64,000 nucleotides of DNA from Parazoarcus communis (GTDB lineage Bacteria > Pseudomonadota > Gammaproteobacteria > Burkholderiales > Rhodocyclaceae). The notes under the pieces are model-generated. The model searched no databases, had not been told where the DNA came from, and saw only the letters and a list, made by a program, of their open reading frames with translations. This document shows positions 25,201 through 34,747 of this stretch, one piece after another. How positions within the stretch are numbered: the stretch's first letter is position 1; each line of letters begins with the position of its first letter. The position numbers and the translations under genes were made by a program. The DNA is taken from NCBI RefSeq assembly GCF_003111645.1, contig NZ_CP022187.1:186001-250000 (forward strand), read 5' to 3'.

Positions 25201-25605
25201 ATGAGAACCCAGCTAGATCGGCAGATGCAGATTCACCAGTCCGCACTGAATCTTCAGGCCCAGCGTCAGCAACTGCTGGCATCCAACATCGCCAATGCGG
25301 ATACCCCGAACTACAAGGCGCGTGACATCGATTTTCGCGAAGCGCTGAAGGGCGCAGTGGGGGAACGCATGGGGCCGCTCGCCTTGAGTGCAACGCGCCC
25401 GGGGCACCTGCAGGGCAGTGGTGGCAACCCGCTTGATGGCCTTGCCAAGTACCGCACCGAACTCCAGTCCAGTGTCGATGGCAATACGGTAAACATGGAT
25501 GTCGAGCGCGCTGCGTTTGCCGAAAACGCCATTCACTACGAAGCGAGCATCACCTTTATAAATGGCTTGCTGAGCGGCATGCAAAGAGCGATCACTGGTC
25601 AGTAA
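25201..25605 (+). CDS. flgB: Flagellar proximal rod protein FlgB
   Basis: 134 residues. Contains the rod-family motif [21 protein letters not shown] near the N-terminus and a C-terminal helix for rod assembly. It is the first gene of the rod/hook operon flgBCDEF..., downstream of a -24/-12 promoter, and flgC follows 23 bp later. FlgB packs next to FliE and the MS ring at the base of the rod. Confidence 0.94.
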   Translation: MRTQLDRQMQIHQSALNLQAQRQQLLASNIANADTPNYKARDIDFREALKGAVGERMGPLALSATRPGHLQGSGGNPLDGLAKYRTELQSSVDGNTVNMDVERAAFAENAIHYEASITFINGLLSGMQRAITGQ

Positions 25606-25628
25606 GCACGTCATCACGGAGGTGGATC

Positions 25629-26033
25629 ATGAGCATTTTCAACGTATTCTCGATTGCTGGATCTGCGCTAAGCGCTCAGTCCTTGCGGCTCAATACCACC
25701 GCCTCCAACCTTGCCAACGCCGACAGCGTAGTGGGCGAGGATGGTCAGCCCTACCGCGCCAAGCAGGTTGTTTTTGCCGCACGGCCCGTGGCCGGAGAGG
25801 GCTCGGTGGGCGTGCAGGTCACCGGTGTGGTCGAGAGTGCCGCGCCGATGCGCCTGGTGTACGAACCTGCGAATCCCGCAGCCAACGCGGAGGGTTATGT
25901 CGAGATGCCCAATGTGAATGTGGTCGAGGAGATGGTGAACATGATTTCGGCCTCACGTTCCTACCAGAACAACGCCGAAGTGATGAACACGGCACGAACC
26001 TTGCTGCAGCGTACCTTGCAGATTGGTCAGTAA
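25629..26033 (+). CDS. flgC: Flagellar proximal rod protein FlgC
   Basis: 134 residues. N-terminal [19 protein letters not shown] and C-terminal [20 protein letters not shown] are the paired helices of rod proteins. It continues the rod above FlgB. A GGAGGTGG ribosome site precedes the ATG, and flgD follows 42 bp downstream. Confidence 0.94.
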   Translation: MSIFNVFSIAGSALSAQSLRLNTTASNLANADSVVGEDGQPYRAKQVVFAARPVAGEGSVGVQVTGVVESAAPMRLVYEPANPAANAEGYVEMPNVNVVEEMVNMISASRSYQNNAEVMNTARTLLQRTLQIGQ

Positions 26034-26075
26034 GCGCTGACCGGCAATCTATGCCGTAACAGCCAGGAGAATGAA

Positions 26076-26750
26076 ATGAGCACCGTCACTTCGAGCACAC
26101 AGACCGCGCAGGACATCCTGAGCAATCTCGCGCGCACGGATACTTCTGCTGACAGCGTGGCGGCAGACAGCCGGCTCCAGTTCCTCACGCTGCTGACAAC
26201 GCAGTTGAAGAACCAGGATCCCATGAATCCGATGGAGAACGCCGAGCTTACGTCGCAACTGGCGCAGTTGAGCACGGTGGAGGGCATCGAGAAGCTCAAT
26301 ACCCTGATGGGGCAGTTGCTGGATTCGCAGTCTTCCGGCGAAAGCCTGCAGGCTGCATCGCTGGTGGGGCGCGGCGTGCTGGTCGAGGGCAAGGGGCTGC
26401 AGCTGACCGAAGCGGGCGCTGTTGGTGGCTTCGAGCTCGACGGTCCGGCCGACAGCGTGGTGCTCTCCATCAAGGATTCGTCTGGTCTCGAGGTGGCGTC
26501 CGTTACTGTCACCGATGTGGCAGCAGGTAGCCAGAACTTCATCTGGGACGGTACGGCCACCGATGGCAGTCGTGCAGCGGATGGCAAATACACGGTGAGC
26601 GTCACCGCGACGCAGGGCGAAAATAACGTCGTTGCACGCACGCTCGAATTCGGCTCCGTCAGCAGCGTGATTCGTGGCCCCAGTAGCACGGACCTTCAGG
26701 TCGGGTCACTGGGCATCTTCAAAGTTGCCGACATCAAGCAAATTCTCTGA
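26076..26750 (+). CDS. flgD: Hook capping protein FlgD
   Basis: 224 residues. The N-terminal segment FLTLLTTQLKNQDPMNPMEN is the conserved FlgD signature that interacts with the export gate. The C-terminal part forms Tudor/fibronectin-like beta domains (VLSIKDSSGLEV, FIWDGTATDGSRAADGKYT). It forms the scaffold cap for hook growth and is replaced by FlgK at completion. It is in operon with flgC and flgE. Confidence 0.94.
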   Translation: MSTVTSSTQTAQDILSNLARTDTSADSVAADSRLQFLTLLTTQLKNQDPMNPMENAELTSQLAQLSTVEGIEKLNTLMGQLLDSQSSGESLQAASLVGRGVLVEGKGLQLTEAGAVGGFELDGPADSVVLSIKDSSGLEVASVTVTDVAAGSQNFIWDGTATDGSRAADGKYTVSVTATQGENNVVARTLEFGSVSSVIRGPSSTDLQVGSLGIFKVADIKQIL

Positions 26751-26765
26751 TCCGGAGTAAAGATC

Positions 26766-28100
26766 ATGGCATTCCAGCAAGGTTTGAGCGGGTTGAATGC
26801 GTCCTCCAAGGCGCTTGACGTCATTTCCAACAACATTGCCAACAGCAGCACGGTGGGTTTCAAGTCGAGCAGGACGATCTTTGCCGATGCTTATGCGTCG
26901 GCTATGGCGGGCGGGACATCGTCCCAGCAGATTGGCATCGGCACGTATGTGGGGGCGGTGTCGCAGTCCTTCACTCAGGGGGGGCTGACCGCCACCAGCA
27001 ATCCGCTCGATATCGCCATCAGCGGCAACGGTTTCTTCCGCCTGGAAAGGACGGATGGCTCGATTGCGTATTCGCGTAACGGTCAGTTCGACGTCGACAA
27101 GAACGGCTATATCGTCAATGCCGGCGGGGACATGGTGACCGGGTATGCGGGCACGACCACGGGTGGAACGACAGTTTTCGCCGGCGTGCCGTCGGTGCTG
27201 CAGATCGATACGTCGAACGTCAGTCCGAACGAAACCACCACGGCGTCCGTCGGGCTCAACCTCGATTCCAAGGCCCATAACCCGCTGAATCAGACCCCGG
27301 TGGGCAGCGATATCAACAGTTTTCTCAATGCCACGACTATTCCGGTCGACAGCTACAACTACACGACCTCGATGACCGTGTACGACAGTCTGGGCAATGG
27401 CTCACTGATGAGCCTGTTCTTCGTCCGCGATCCGGATGTGGGCGGCGTGGCGCCGAATACCTGGAATGTCTATGGCCGCTTGAGCAACGATGTCGTTCCC
27501 GATACGACCAATCCGGCGCTCTCGACGGGCAAGCCGCTCGAGAATCTCGGGTCGATTGCCTTCACGGCTTTCGGCGTGCCGGACACAACAGTTGCCGGCA
27601 ATGGCGTGTTCTCCTTGACCCGGACGGCGACAGAGCTTGCGACTGGCGCAGACAGTCTGACCTTCTCGCTCAGTCTCGCAAAGTCCACGCAGTGGAACAC
27701 GAGTTCTGCGGTGACCACGTCGCCCAGGCAGGATGGTTACACGACGGGCAGCCTGACCGGCGTCTCGGTGAGCAGCACCGGCGTGCTGCAGGGCACGTAT
27801 TCGAACGGTCAGATCAAGGATCTGGGCCTGTTTGCGCTGGCAAACTTTTCCAGTCCGCAGGGGCTGACCTCGCTGGGTGGAAACCTCTGGGCTGAGTCCT
27901 ACGATTCGGGCCAGCCGACGGTGGGGGCGCCGGGTACCGGTGTGCTTGGTTCGCTGAGTGCAGGGCAGGTCGAGGAGTCGAACGTAGATCTCACCCAGGA
28001 GCTTGTTCAGCTGATCGTCCAGCAGCGTAACTACCAGGCCAACGCGCAGTCGATCCAGGCTCAGGACCAGATCCTGCAGACCTTGGTGAACCTGCGTTAA
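26766..28100 (+). CDS. flgE: Flagellar hook protein FlgE
   Basis: 444 residues. MAFQQGLSGLNASSKALDVI and NNIANSSTVGFKSSR form the N-terminal hook/rod motif; the centre is serine/threonine- and glycine-rich, and the C-terminus (ELVQLIVQQRNYQANAQS) packs against the N-terminus in the hook lattice. Length is normal. The central domain is less GC-rich at wobble positions than the neighbours, as expected of a surface-exposed variable part. Starts 15 bp after flgD. Confidence 0.95.
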   Translation: MAFQQGLSGLNASSKALDVISNNIANSSTVGFKSSRTIFADAYASAMAGGTSSQQIGIGTYVGAVSQSFTQGGLTATSNPLDIAISGNGFFRLERTDGSIAYSRNGQFDVDKNGYIVNAGGDMVTGYAGTTTGGTTVFAGVPSVLQIDTSNVSPNETTTASVGLNLDSKAHNPLNQTPVGSDINSFLNATTIPVDSYNYTTSMTVYDSLGNGSLMSLFFVRDPDVGGVAPNTWNVYGRLSNDVVPDTTNPALSTGKPLENLGSIAFTAFGVPDTTVAGNGVFSLTRTATELATGADSLTFSLSLAKSTQWNTSSAVTTSPRQDGYTTGSLTGVSVSSTGVLQGTYSNGQIKDLGLFALANFSSPQGLTSLGGNLWAESYDSGQPTVGAPGTGVLGSLSAGQVEESNVDLTQELVQLIVQQRNYQANAQSIQAQDQILQTLVNLR

Positions 28101-28128
28101 TCAGACTTCTGACTAAGGGGGGCGCGAC

Positions 28129-28863
28129 ATGGACCGCCTGATCTATACCGCCATGACGGGTGCGAAGGGCACGCTCGACCAGCAGGCCGCAGTGTCGCAC
28201 AACCTTGCGAATGCGACCTCGACCGGTTTTCGCACCGAGATGCACAAGCTGCGCGCGGTCGAGGTTCAGACCGAGGCGATGCATACGCGCGCATTCACGA
28301 CCGATGCCAGCGTCGCAACCGATTTCAGCTCGGGACCCATGCAGGCCACCGGCCGGGCCTACGATGTCGCGATTCAGGGCAAGGGCTGGTTGACGGTGCA
28401 GATGCCCGACGGCTCCGAGGCCTACACCCGGGACGGCAGTCTGGAGGTGAGCCCCAACGGCATCCTGCAAACCCGGAGCGGCTTGCCGGTGATCGGCGGC
28501 GGCGGTCCGATCTCCTTGCCGCCCGATTCCGAGATCGTGATCGGCAGTGACGGCACGATTTCAGCCTTGCAGGCCGGGCAGGGGGTGGTGAACGCTGTAG
28601 ACCAGCTGAAGCTGGTCAACCCGCCCGAGGCCACACTGGTTCGCGGCGACGACGGCCTGTTTCGCTCCAGCGACGGTTTGCCGCAACCGGCAGACGAGGC
28701 GGTAAAAACTGCCGGCGGCTATCTCGAGGGCAGCAATGTGAACGTGGTGGACCAGATGGTGACCATGATCTCGCTCGGCCGTCAGTTCGAGATGCAGACG
28801 CGCATGCTCAGTACGGCCGAGGAAAACGACCGCGCGGCGACCCAACTGCTCTCGAGCCGCTGA
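28129..28863 (+). CDS. flgF: Flagellar rod protein FlgF
   Basis: 244 residues. MDRLIYTAMTGAKGTLDQQA begins the FlgF form of the rod family, with VSHNLANATSTGFR and the C-terminal SNVNVVDQMVTMISLGRQFE. It forms part of the proximal rod. It follows flgE by 28 bp. The next gene, flgG, is unusually far away (159 bp) and may have its own promoter. Confidence 0.93.
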   Translation: MDRLIYTAMTGAKGTLDQQAAVSHNLANATSTGFRTEMHKLRAVEVQTEAMHTRAFTTDASVATDFSSGPMQATGRAYDVAIQGKGWLTVQMPDGSEAYTRDGSLEVSPNGILQTRSGLPVIGGGGPISLPPDSEIVIGSDGTISALQAGQGVVNAVDQLKLVNPPEATLVRGDDGLFRSSDGLPQPADEAVKTAGGYLEGSNVNVVDQMVTMISLGRQFEMQTRMLSTAEENDRAATQLLSSR

Positions 28864-28891
28864 TTTCGCGGCACAGGCCACGGATAAGGCA

Positions 28892-28923
28892 GGGATTAGC
28901 ATGGTTTTTGCACTGTTAATCCC
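28892..28923. repeat. Inverted repeat around a sigma-54-like promoter upstream of flgG
   Basis: GGGATTA (28892-28898) and TAATCCC (28917-28923) are perfect reverse complements with an 18-bp spacer that contains the -12 part of the promoter. The right arm covers the predicted start site. A hairpin ending flgF transcripts is the alternative reading. Confidence 0.5.
28897..28912 (+). promoter_or_regulatory. Possible sigma-54 promoter of flgG
   Basis: TAGCATGGTTTTTGCA has a strong -12 element and correct 10-bp spacing, but AG replaces the GG of the -24 element. It sits in the 159-bp gap between flgF and flgG, about 110 bp before the flgG start. Confidence 0.45.
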
Positions 28924-29022
28924 GAGATGGCCTGCAACGCTGCCGGCCTAAACTGAAACCTGGCCGATCCCCAGCCGAGGCGCGGCACCTGCCGACGCCG
29001 GCACCGTCAAGAGGAACCCATC

Positions 29023-29805
29023 ATGATCCGCTCACTGTGGACCGCCCGTACCGGGCTGGATGCCCAGCAAACTTCGCTGGACGTGATCTCCAACAACCTT
29101 GCCAACGTCTCCACCAACGGCTTCAAGCGCCAGCGTGCGGTGTTCGAGGATCTGCTGTACCAGACTGTTCGCCAGCCGGGTGCGCAATCCACCCAGCAGA
29201 CACAGATTGGCTCGGGTCTGCAGATCGGTACCGGTGTGAAGCCGGTCGCCACCGAGCGCATCTTCACCCAGGGCAACCTGCAGCAGACGGGCGGTTCGCT
29301 CGACATCGCGATCCAGGGCAACGGTTTCTTCCAGATCTCGCTGCCGGACGGCACCACGGCGTACACCCGTGACGGCGCCTTTCAGATCGACAGCCAGGGC
29401 AACATGGTCACCGCGAGCGGCTATCCGCTCGCAGACAACATCAACATCCCGTCGGATACGCTGACCGTGACGGTCGGTAAGGACGGCACCGTCAGCGCCC
29501 TGCAGTCCGGGCAGACGACGCCGACCCAGCTCGGTTCGATTCAGCTCGCGTCCTTCATTGCGCCGGGCGGACTGCAGAGCGCGGGCGAGAATCTATTCCT
29601 CGAAACCGCGTCGAGCGGGGTTGCGACGCCCAATCAGCCCGGACTCAACGGCACCGGCGTGCTCAACCAAGGCTATGTCGAGACCTCGAACGTGAACGTG
29701 GCCGAGGAACTGGTGAACATGATCGTCACCCAGCGCGCCTACGAGATGAACTCGCGCGCCATCCAGACTTCCGACTCGATGCTCGGCCGTCTGACCCAGC
29801 TCTAA
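29023..29805 (+). CDS. flgG: Flagellar distal rod protein FlgG
   Basis: 260 residues. [40 protein letters not shown] and the C-terminal [20 protein letters not shown] define FlgG. It forms the drive shaft passing through the L and P rings, whose genes flgH and flgI follow directly. A good ribosome site (AGAGGAA) precedes the ATG. Confidence 0.95.
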   Translation: MIRSLWTARTGLDAQQTSLDVISNNLANVSTNGFKRQRAVFEDLLYQTVRQPGAQSTQQTQIGSGLQIGTGVKPVATERIFTQGNLQQTGGSLDIAIQGNGFFQISLPDGTTAYTRDGAFQIDSQGNMVTASGYPLADNINIPSDTLTVTVGKDGTVSALQSGQTTPTQLGSIQLASFIAPGGLQSAGENLFLETASSGVATPNQPGLNGTGVLNQGYVETSNVNVAEELVNMIVTQRAYEMNSRAIQTSDSMLGRLTQL

Positions 29806-29815
29806 GAGGTCTGTC

Positions 29816-30493
29816 ATGAAAGCGATCGCGCTTGTTCTGGTCCTGCTCCTGAGCGGCTGTGCGTCGATCTATTCGACGCCGCCGACTTCGGTGCACCAGC
29901 CCATGAGTGCCCGCCCCGAGATGCGGCCGCAGGCAGTACCCGCGACCGGCGGCATCTATCAGCCCGGCGGCCTGCGACCCCTGTTCGAGGATCGGCGCGC
30001 GCGCAATGTCGGCGACATCATCACCATCAATCTGGTCGAACGAAACACCGCGCAGAAAAGCGCGAATGCGTCGGCGACCCGTGGCTCCAGCCTTGGCGGC
30101 GGTGTCAGCCTGACCGCGCCCAACCTGCTTGCACTGCAGAACGCGAAGCTGAACGGGCTCGACGCCAGCATTACGACCGATTCTGACTTCTCGGGAGAGG
30201 GCGAGGCGGCCGCTAACAACGTGTTCAGCGGCACGATCTCGGTCACGGTAATCGATGTCTTCCCCAACGGCAATTTGCTCGTCTCCGGCGAGAAGCAGGT
30301 CGCGATCAATCAGGGTAACGAATACATCCGTTTTTCCGGGGTGATCAACCCCACTACGGTAAGCTCGACCAATACCGTGCAATCGACTCAGGTCGCAGAT
30401 GCGAGGATGGAATACCGCGGCAGCGGCTTCATCGATGAGTCGAACACCATGGGTTGGCTGCAGCGTTTCTTCGTTGCCATCCTGCCGTTCTGA
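29816..30493 (+). CDS. flgH: Flagellar L-ring lipoprotein FlgH
   Basis: 225 residues. Lipoprotein signal with lipobox LLSGC (Cys15). The mature protein shows FlgH motifs ([36 protein letters not shown]). It forms the outer-membrane bushing around the FlgG rod. Starts 10 bp after flgG. Confidence 0.95.
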   Translation: MKAIALVLVLLLSGCASIYSTPPTSVHQPMSARPEMRPQAVPATGGIYQPGGLRPLFEDRRARNVGDIITINLVERNTAQKSANASATRGSSLGGGVSLTAPNLLALQNAKLNGLDASITTDSDFSGEGEAAANNVFSGTISVTVIDVFPNGNLLVSGEKQVAINQGNEYIRFSGVINPTTVSSTNTVQSTQVADARMEYRGSGFIDESNTMGWLQRFFVAILPF

Positions 30494-30503
30494 GGAGGCC
30501 GCC

Positions 30504-31622
30504 ATGCGAGCCCTGCGCTTTCGCTTCATTCCAATACTCATGAGCTGCGTGATGCTGTCAGGCATCTTCGCGGCCCCCGCGGCGGCCGAGCGCATCAAGG
30601 ACCTGGCTTCGATCGCGGGTGTGCGTGACAACCAGTTGGTCGGCTACGGCATCGTCGTGGGCCTGGACGGGTCGGGCGACCAGACCACCCAGACGCCGTT
30701 CACCGTTCAGAGCATCATCAGCATGCTAGGCAACATGGGGGTGACGCTGCCTGCAGGTACGAGTCTCCAGCTGAAAAACGTGGCGGCGGTCATGGTCACG
30801 GCGACGCTGCCTCCCTTTGCGCGCCCGGGACAGGCGATCGACGTCACGGTGTCGTCGATGGGCAATGCCAAGAGCCTGCGTGGCGGCACGCTGGTGATGA
30901 CGCCGCTCAAGGGGGCGGACGGACAAGTATACGCGCTGGCCCAGGGCAACATGGTCGTCGGCGGCGCGGGCGGGCAGGCTGGCGGTGCGGCTCAGACCAT
31001 CAATCATCTTTCGGCCGGACGGATTCCCGGCGGCGCAACCGTGGAGCGCGCAGTGCCGGCCATGCTGGGGCAGGGCGAGTACGTTTTCTTTGAGCTCAAC
31101 GACACCGATTTCGGTACCGCACGCCGGGTGGTCGATGCGATCAACATGGTCGCACCGGGTTCGGCCGAGGCAATCAACGGCCGCAGCATCCAGGTTCGGG
31201 CGCCGCTCGACGTCAACACCCGGGTCGCCTTCCTCGGCCGGATCGAGAATCTCGATGTGACACCGGTGCAGCAAGCGGCAAAGGTGATCGTGAACTCGCG
31301 TACCGGTTCGGTGGTGATGAATCAGACCGTGGCCTTGCTGAACTGCGCCGTGGCGCACGGCAATCTGACCGTCACCGTGAATGCGCAGCCGCAGGTGTCG
31401 CAGCCTGAACCCCTGTCGCGCGGGCGAACGGTGGTCACCCAGTCCGGACTGGTGAATATCGATCAGGAGGGCGGCGCGCTGATGAACGTCCGCGGCGGCA
31501 CCAGTCTTGCCGACGTGGTGAAGGCGCTCAACGCGCTCGGTGCCAAGCCGATGGATCTGGTCAGCATCCTGCAGGCAATGAAGTCCGCCGGCGCCCTGCG
31601 CGCCGAGCTCGAGATCATCTGA
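30504..31622 (+). CDS. flgI: Flagellar P-ring protein FlgI
   Basis: 372 residues from the ATG at 30504, preceded by GAGGAGG. Signal peptide up to about APAAA, then [21 protein letters not shown], the conserved FlgI beginning, and [20 protein letters not shown] near the C-terminus. It polymerises in the peptidoglycan layer with help from FlgA. Follows flgH by 10 bp. Confidence 0.95.
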   Translation: MRALRFRFIPILMSCVMLSGIFAAPAAAERIKDLASIAGVRDNQLVGYGIVVGLDGSGDQTTQTPFTVQSIISMLGNMGVTLPAGTSLQLKNVAAVMVTATLPPFARPGQAIDVTVSSMGNAKSLRGGTLVMTPLKGADGQVYALAQGNMVVGGAGGQAGGAAQTINHLSAGRIPGGATVERAVPAMLGQGEYVFFELNDTDFGTARRVVDAINMVAPGSAEAINGRSIQVRAPLDVNTRVAFLGRIENLDVTPVQQAAKVIVNSRTGSVVMNQTVALLNCAVAHGNLTVTVNAQPQVSQPEPLSRGRTVVTQSGLVNIDQEGGALMNVRGGTSLADVVKALNALGAKPMDLVSILQAMKSAGALRAELEII

Positions 31623-31635
31623 GGGAGGGGCCGAC

Positions 31636-32661
31636 ATGACTTCCGGTATCCAGATGAACGCCTTTGACCCGGGCTCGCTGGGCGATCTGAAGCGCCTCGC
31701 CCGCACCAATCCCGATGACCCGGAAACCCTGCGCGCGGCCTCCAAGCAGTTCGAGGCGATGTTCCTGCAGATGGCGCTCAAGGCGATGCGCGCGGCCACG
31801 CCGACCAACAGCATGTTCGACAGCGAGCAGTCGCGCACCTATCAGTCGCTGCTCGACCAGCAGCTGGCGCTGAACATGGCGCAAAGCAAGAACAACGGCA
31901 TGAGCGAGGCGCTCTTTCGGCAGCTCGGCGGCATTACGGGCAATACCTCGACGAGTGCAATCAGCGCGCTGACCATGCCCGGAACCATGGACAACAAAGG
32001 CTTCGACATCTCAAACGTGATTCGTCAGGCGGCAAATCCTGCCGCCATGATGCGCGAGGCACAGGCGATTGCCGCCGGCGCGACCGGTGTCGACAGCAGC
32101 GCCGACGCCGACCCGCTGGGCGACCTGATCTTCCGCCTCGACGCCGCGGCAAGAGCGGCACGCAGCACCGACGGTGACGGCTCGATCTCGTCCTCGGTAC
32201 GCGATTTCGTCAATGAAGTATGGCCGCACGCCCAGACCGCCAGCCGTCAGACCGGCATTCCCGCACAGTTCATGGTTGCCCAGGCTGCGCTTGAGACCGG
32301 CTGGGGCGACAAGGTCATGCGCCATGCCGACGGTCGCTCGAGCTACAACCTGTTCAACATCAAGGCCGGCTCAAGCTGGACGGGCGAGACCGTGGCGCGC
32401 AACGTCACCGAGTATGCCGGCTCGAGCGCCTACACCGAAAAAGCGCGTTTCCGCAGCTACGGCTCGTATGCCGAGGCCTTCCAGGATTACGCCAGCCTGT
32501 TGTCGAACAGTTCGCGCTATTCGGAGGTGCTGGGCCAGACCAGTCCCGCGGGCTTTGCCGGCAGCCTGCAGAAGGCGGGCTATGCCACCGACCCGATGTA
32601 CGCCGACAAGCTCACCCGCATTATCGCGGGCAACACCCTGCGTACCGCCCTTTCGGGCTGA
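31636..32661 (+). CDS. flgJ: Rod cap and peptidoglycan hydrolase FlgJ
   Basis: 341 residues. The N-terminal rod-binding domain (ASKQFEAMFLQMALKAMR) is followed by a C-terminal glucosaminidase domain of about 150 residues with the catalytic glutamate in QAALETGWGDKV and the YNLFNIKAG and YGSYAEAFQDYASLL segments. This is the two-domain beta/gammaproteobacterial form that caps the rod and opens a hole in the cell wall. Ends 87 bp before flgK. Confidence 0.95.
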   Translation: MTSGIQMNAFDPGSLGDLKRLARTNPDDPETLRAASKQFEAMFLQMALKAMRAATPTNSMFDSEQSRTYQSLLDQQLALNMAQSKNNGMSEALFRQLGGITGNTSTSAISALTMPGTMDNKGFDISNVIRQAANPAAMMREAQAIAAGATGVDSSADADPLGDLIFRLDAAARAARSTDGDGSISSSVRDFVNEVWPHAQTASRQTGIPAQFMVAQAALETGWGDKVMRHADGRSSYNLFNIKAGSSWTGETVARNVTEYAGSSAYTEKARFRSYGSYAEAFQDYASLLSNSSRYSEVLGQTSPAGFAGSLQKAGYATDPMYADKLTRIIAGNTLRTALSG

Positions 32662-32695
32662 AGACAGGCGGCGGCCGAATTTGCCGGTTCTGACC

Positions 32696-32711
32696 TGGCA
32701 AGCATCTTGCT
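32696..32711 (+). promoter_or_regulatory. Sigma-54 promoter of flgK-flgL
   Basis: TGGCAAGCATCTTGCT matches the -24/-12 consensus closely, with GG and GC 10 bp apart. It lies between flgJ and flgK, with a start site near 32722, about 27 bp before the flgK ATG. Confidence 0.78.
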
Positions 32712-32748
32712 GATGAGGATCAGGACTTAGCAATTCAGGGGAATCATC

Positions 32749-34737
32749 ATGGCAGGCTTGCTCAATATCGGCTTGACCGGTTTGAATGCCGCGCAAGCGC
32801 AGTTGGTGACGACGAGTCACAACATCACCAACGCGGGTGTCGATGGCTATCATCGCCAGTCGGTGATTCAGAGCAATGCCGCCCCGCAGTTCTCCGGTGT
32901 GGGCTTCTTCGGGCAAGGCACGCAGATTGCGTCCGTCACCCGCTCGTACAACCAGTATCTTGAAAACCAGGTGCTCAACAGCAACGCGAGCCTGGCCTCC
33001 TTCAGCAGTTACAACAGCCAGATCAGCCAGATCAACAACCTGCTTGGCGATTCGACCTCCGGGCTGTCTCCTGCGCTGGAAACCTTCTTCGCCGGTGTTC
33101 AGGAAGTTGCGTCCAACCCCACCAGCCTGGCGTCGCGCCAATCCCTGATTTCCGGGGCAGAGGCAATGGTATCGCGCTTTCAGTCGATGGATGCCCGCCT
33201 GAGCGAGATCAGGTCGGGACTTGAGGGTGAGATCGCGTCAACCGTCACGCAGATCAACACCTATGCCGGCGCGATTGCCGAGATGAACCAGCGCATCGCA
33301 ACGGCGCAGGTGGCCGGCCCGAGTGTGGCCGCGAACGATCTGCTCGACCAGCGCGAACAGTTGGTCAGCGAACTGAACAAGCTGGTCAAGGTGAGTGCAG
33401 TGACTGAGAGTAACGGCTCGGTCAGCGTGTTCATGGGCTCCGGGCAGTCGCTCGTCGTAGGCAGCACGGTGAACAAGCTGGCGACGGTGCAGGATCCGAG
33501 CGATCCGCAACGCAGCATGATCGCAATCACCTCGGATAGCGGTGCGTCGAATACCTTGCCGGAGAGCCTCATCAGCGGCGGCGCGCTGAGCGGCTTGCTC
33601 GCGTTCCGCCGGGAGTCGCTCGACCCCGCGCAGAATACGCTCGGCCTCGTCGCGCTCGGCATCGCCGAGACCTTCAATGCCCAGCATCAGCTGGGTACCG
33701 ATCTCGATGGCGTGCTGGGCGGTGCCTTCTTCAATAGCCCCGCACCCACCGTGATGCCCGCGATCTCCTCTGCCAGGGTGGCGATCGAGGATGTCTCGCA
33801 ACTCTCCTCCAGCGATTATCTGCTGACTTGGGACGGGACCAACTATTCGATGAAGACCGTGGGCGGGAGCGCCATTGCGCTGACACTGCAGGCCGATGGC
33901 AGCTATAGCGGCGGTGGAATCAACTTTTCAATCAGCAACCCGAGCCAGATTCCTCCGACCGGTCTTCTGATCCAGCCTACGCGCTATGCTGCAAGCAATC
34001 TGAGCGTGGCGATTTCTGATCCGCGCAAGGTTGCGGCAGGCGATCCTGTCAGCGTGGCGCCGGGCAACTACAGTGGCGCGGTGAGCGACCGGATCGAGGG
34101 CGTGAAGACACTGTCCGTGGGCGGCATCGATGCCAACAGCGACGGGCTCGCCGACTTTTCGCCGATTACACTGAGCTTCAGTGCAAACGCATTCACCGCA
34201 TCGAGCGGAACGCTTGAGCGCTACGATGCGTCGGCCGGAAGCTGGGTTGCGAGCGGCGCGTATAATCCGGCAACCGACAGCTCGGGCGCGCGCTTCAGGG
34301 TGACGGACGCGCAGGGCGGCGTCGATTACTCCTTCGAATTTACCGCCGTAGGCGCATGGGCCAGCGGAGAGAGCCTGGTGTTCAGCCCGACCGCTGCCGG
34401 CGTGTCCGACAACCGGAACGCGGTGGCCCTTGGTGCGCTGCAGACCTCCAAGCTGATGTTTGCCGGCAGCAGTGGCACGGCAACGGCAACATTCCAGTCG
34501 GTGTATGCGCAGATGGTGACCCAGGTCGGCAACAAGACCCGTGAGGTTCAGGTCAACGAGAAGGCACAGGAGACACTGCTGACCCAGGCGACCGACGCAC
34601 GGGACGGACTCTCCGGCGTGAATCTTGACGAAGAGGCTGCCAACCTCATGCGCTACCAGATGGCTTATCAGAGTGCCGCCAAGGTGATGTCGGTGGCACA
34701 GACGCTGTTTGACGAAGTTCTGGCGATCAGCCGTTAA
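32749..34737 (+). CDS. flgK: Hook-filament junction protein FlgK (HAP1)
   Basis: 662 residues. MAGLLNIGLTGLNAAQAQLV and TTSHNITNAGVDGYHRQS form the N-terminal region; the C-terminus GVNLDEEAANLMRYQMAYQS is typical of HAP1. The long central part has several beta-rich inserts, explaining the length above the E. coli protein (about 547). It is exported with the aid of FlgN and joins hook to filament together with FlgL. Confidence 0.94.
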   Translation: MAGLLNIGLTGLNAAQAQLVTTSHNITNAGVDGYHRQSVIQSNAAPQFSGVGFFGQGTQIASVTRSYNQYLENQVLNSNASLASFSSYNSQISQINNLLGDSTSGLSPALETFFAGVQEVASNPTSLASRQSLISGAEAMVSRFQSMDARLSEIRSGLEGEIASTVTQINTYAGAIAEMNQRIATAQVAGPSVAANDLLDQREQLVSELNKLVKVSAVTESNGSVSVFMGSGQSLVVGSTVNKLATVQDPSDPQRSMIAITSDSGASNTLPESLISGGALSGLLAFRRESLDPAQNTLGLVALGIAETFNAQHQLGTDLDGVLGGAFFNSPAPTVMPAISSARVAIEDVSQLSSSDYLLTWDGTNYSMKTVGGSAIALTLQADGSYSGGGINFSISNPSQIPPTGLLIQPTRYAASNLSVAISDPRKVAAGDPVSVAPGNYSGAVSDRIEGVKTLSVGGIDANSDGLADFSPITLSFSANAFTASSGTLERYDASAGSWVASGAYNPATDSSGARFRVTDAQGGVDYSFEFTAVGAWASGESLVFSPTAAGVSDNRNAVALGALQTSKLMFAGSSGTATATFQSVYAQMVTQVGNKTREVQVNEKAQETLLTQATDARDGLSGVNLDEEAANLMRYQMAYQSAAKVMSVAQTLFDEVLAISR

Positions 34738-34747
34738 GGAGATCGTG

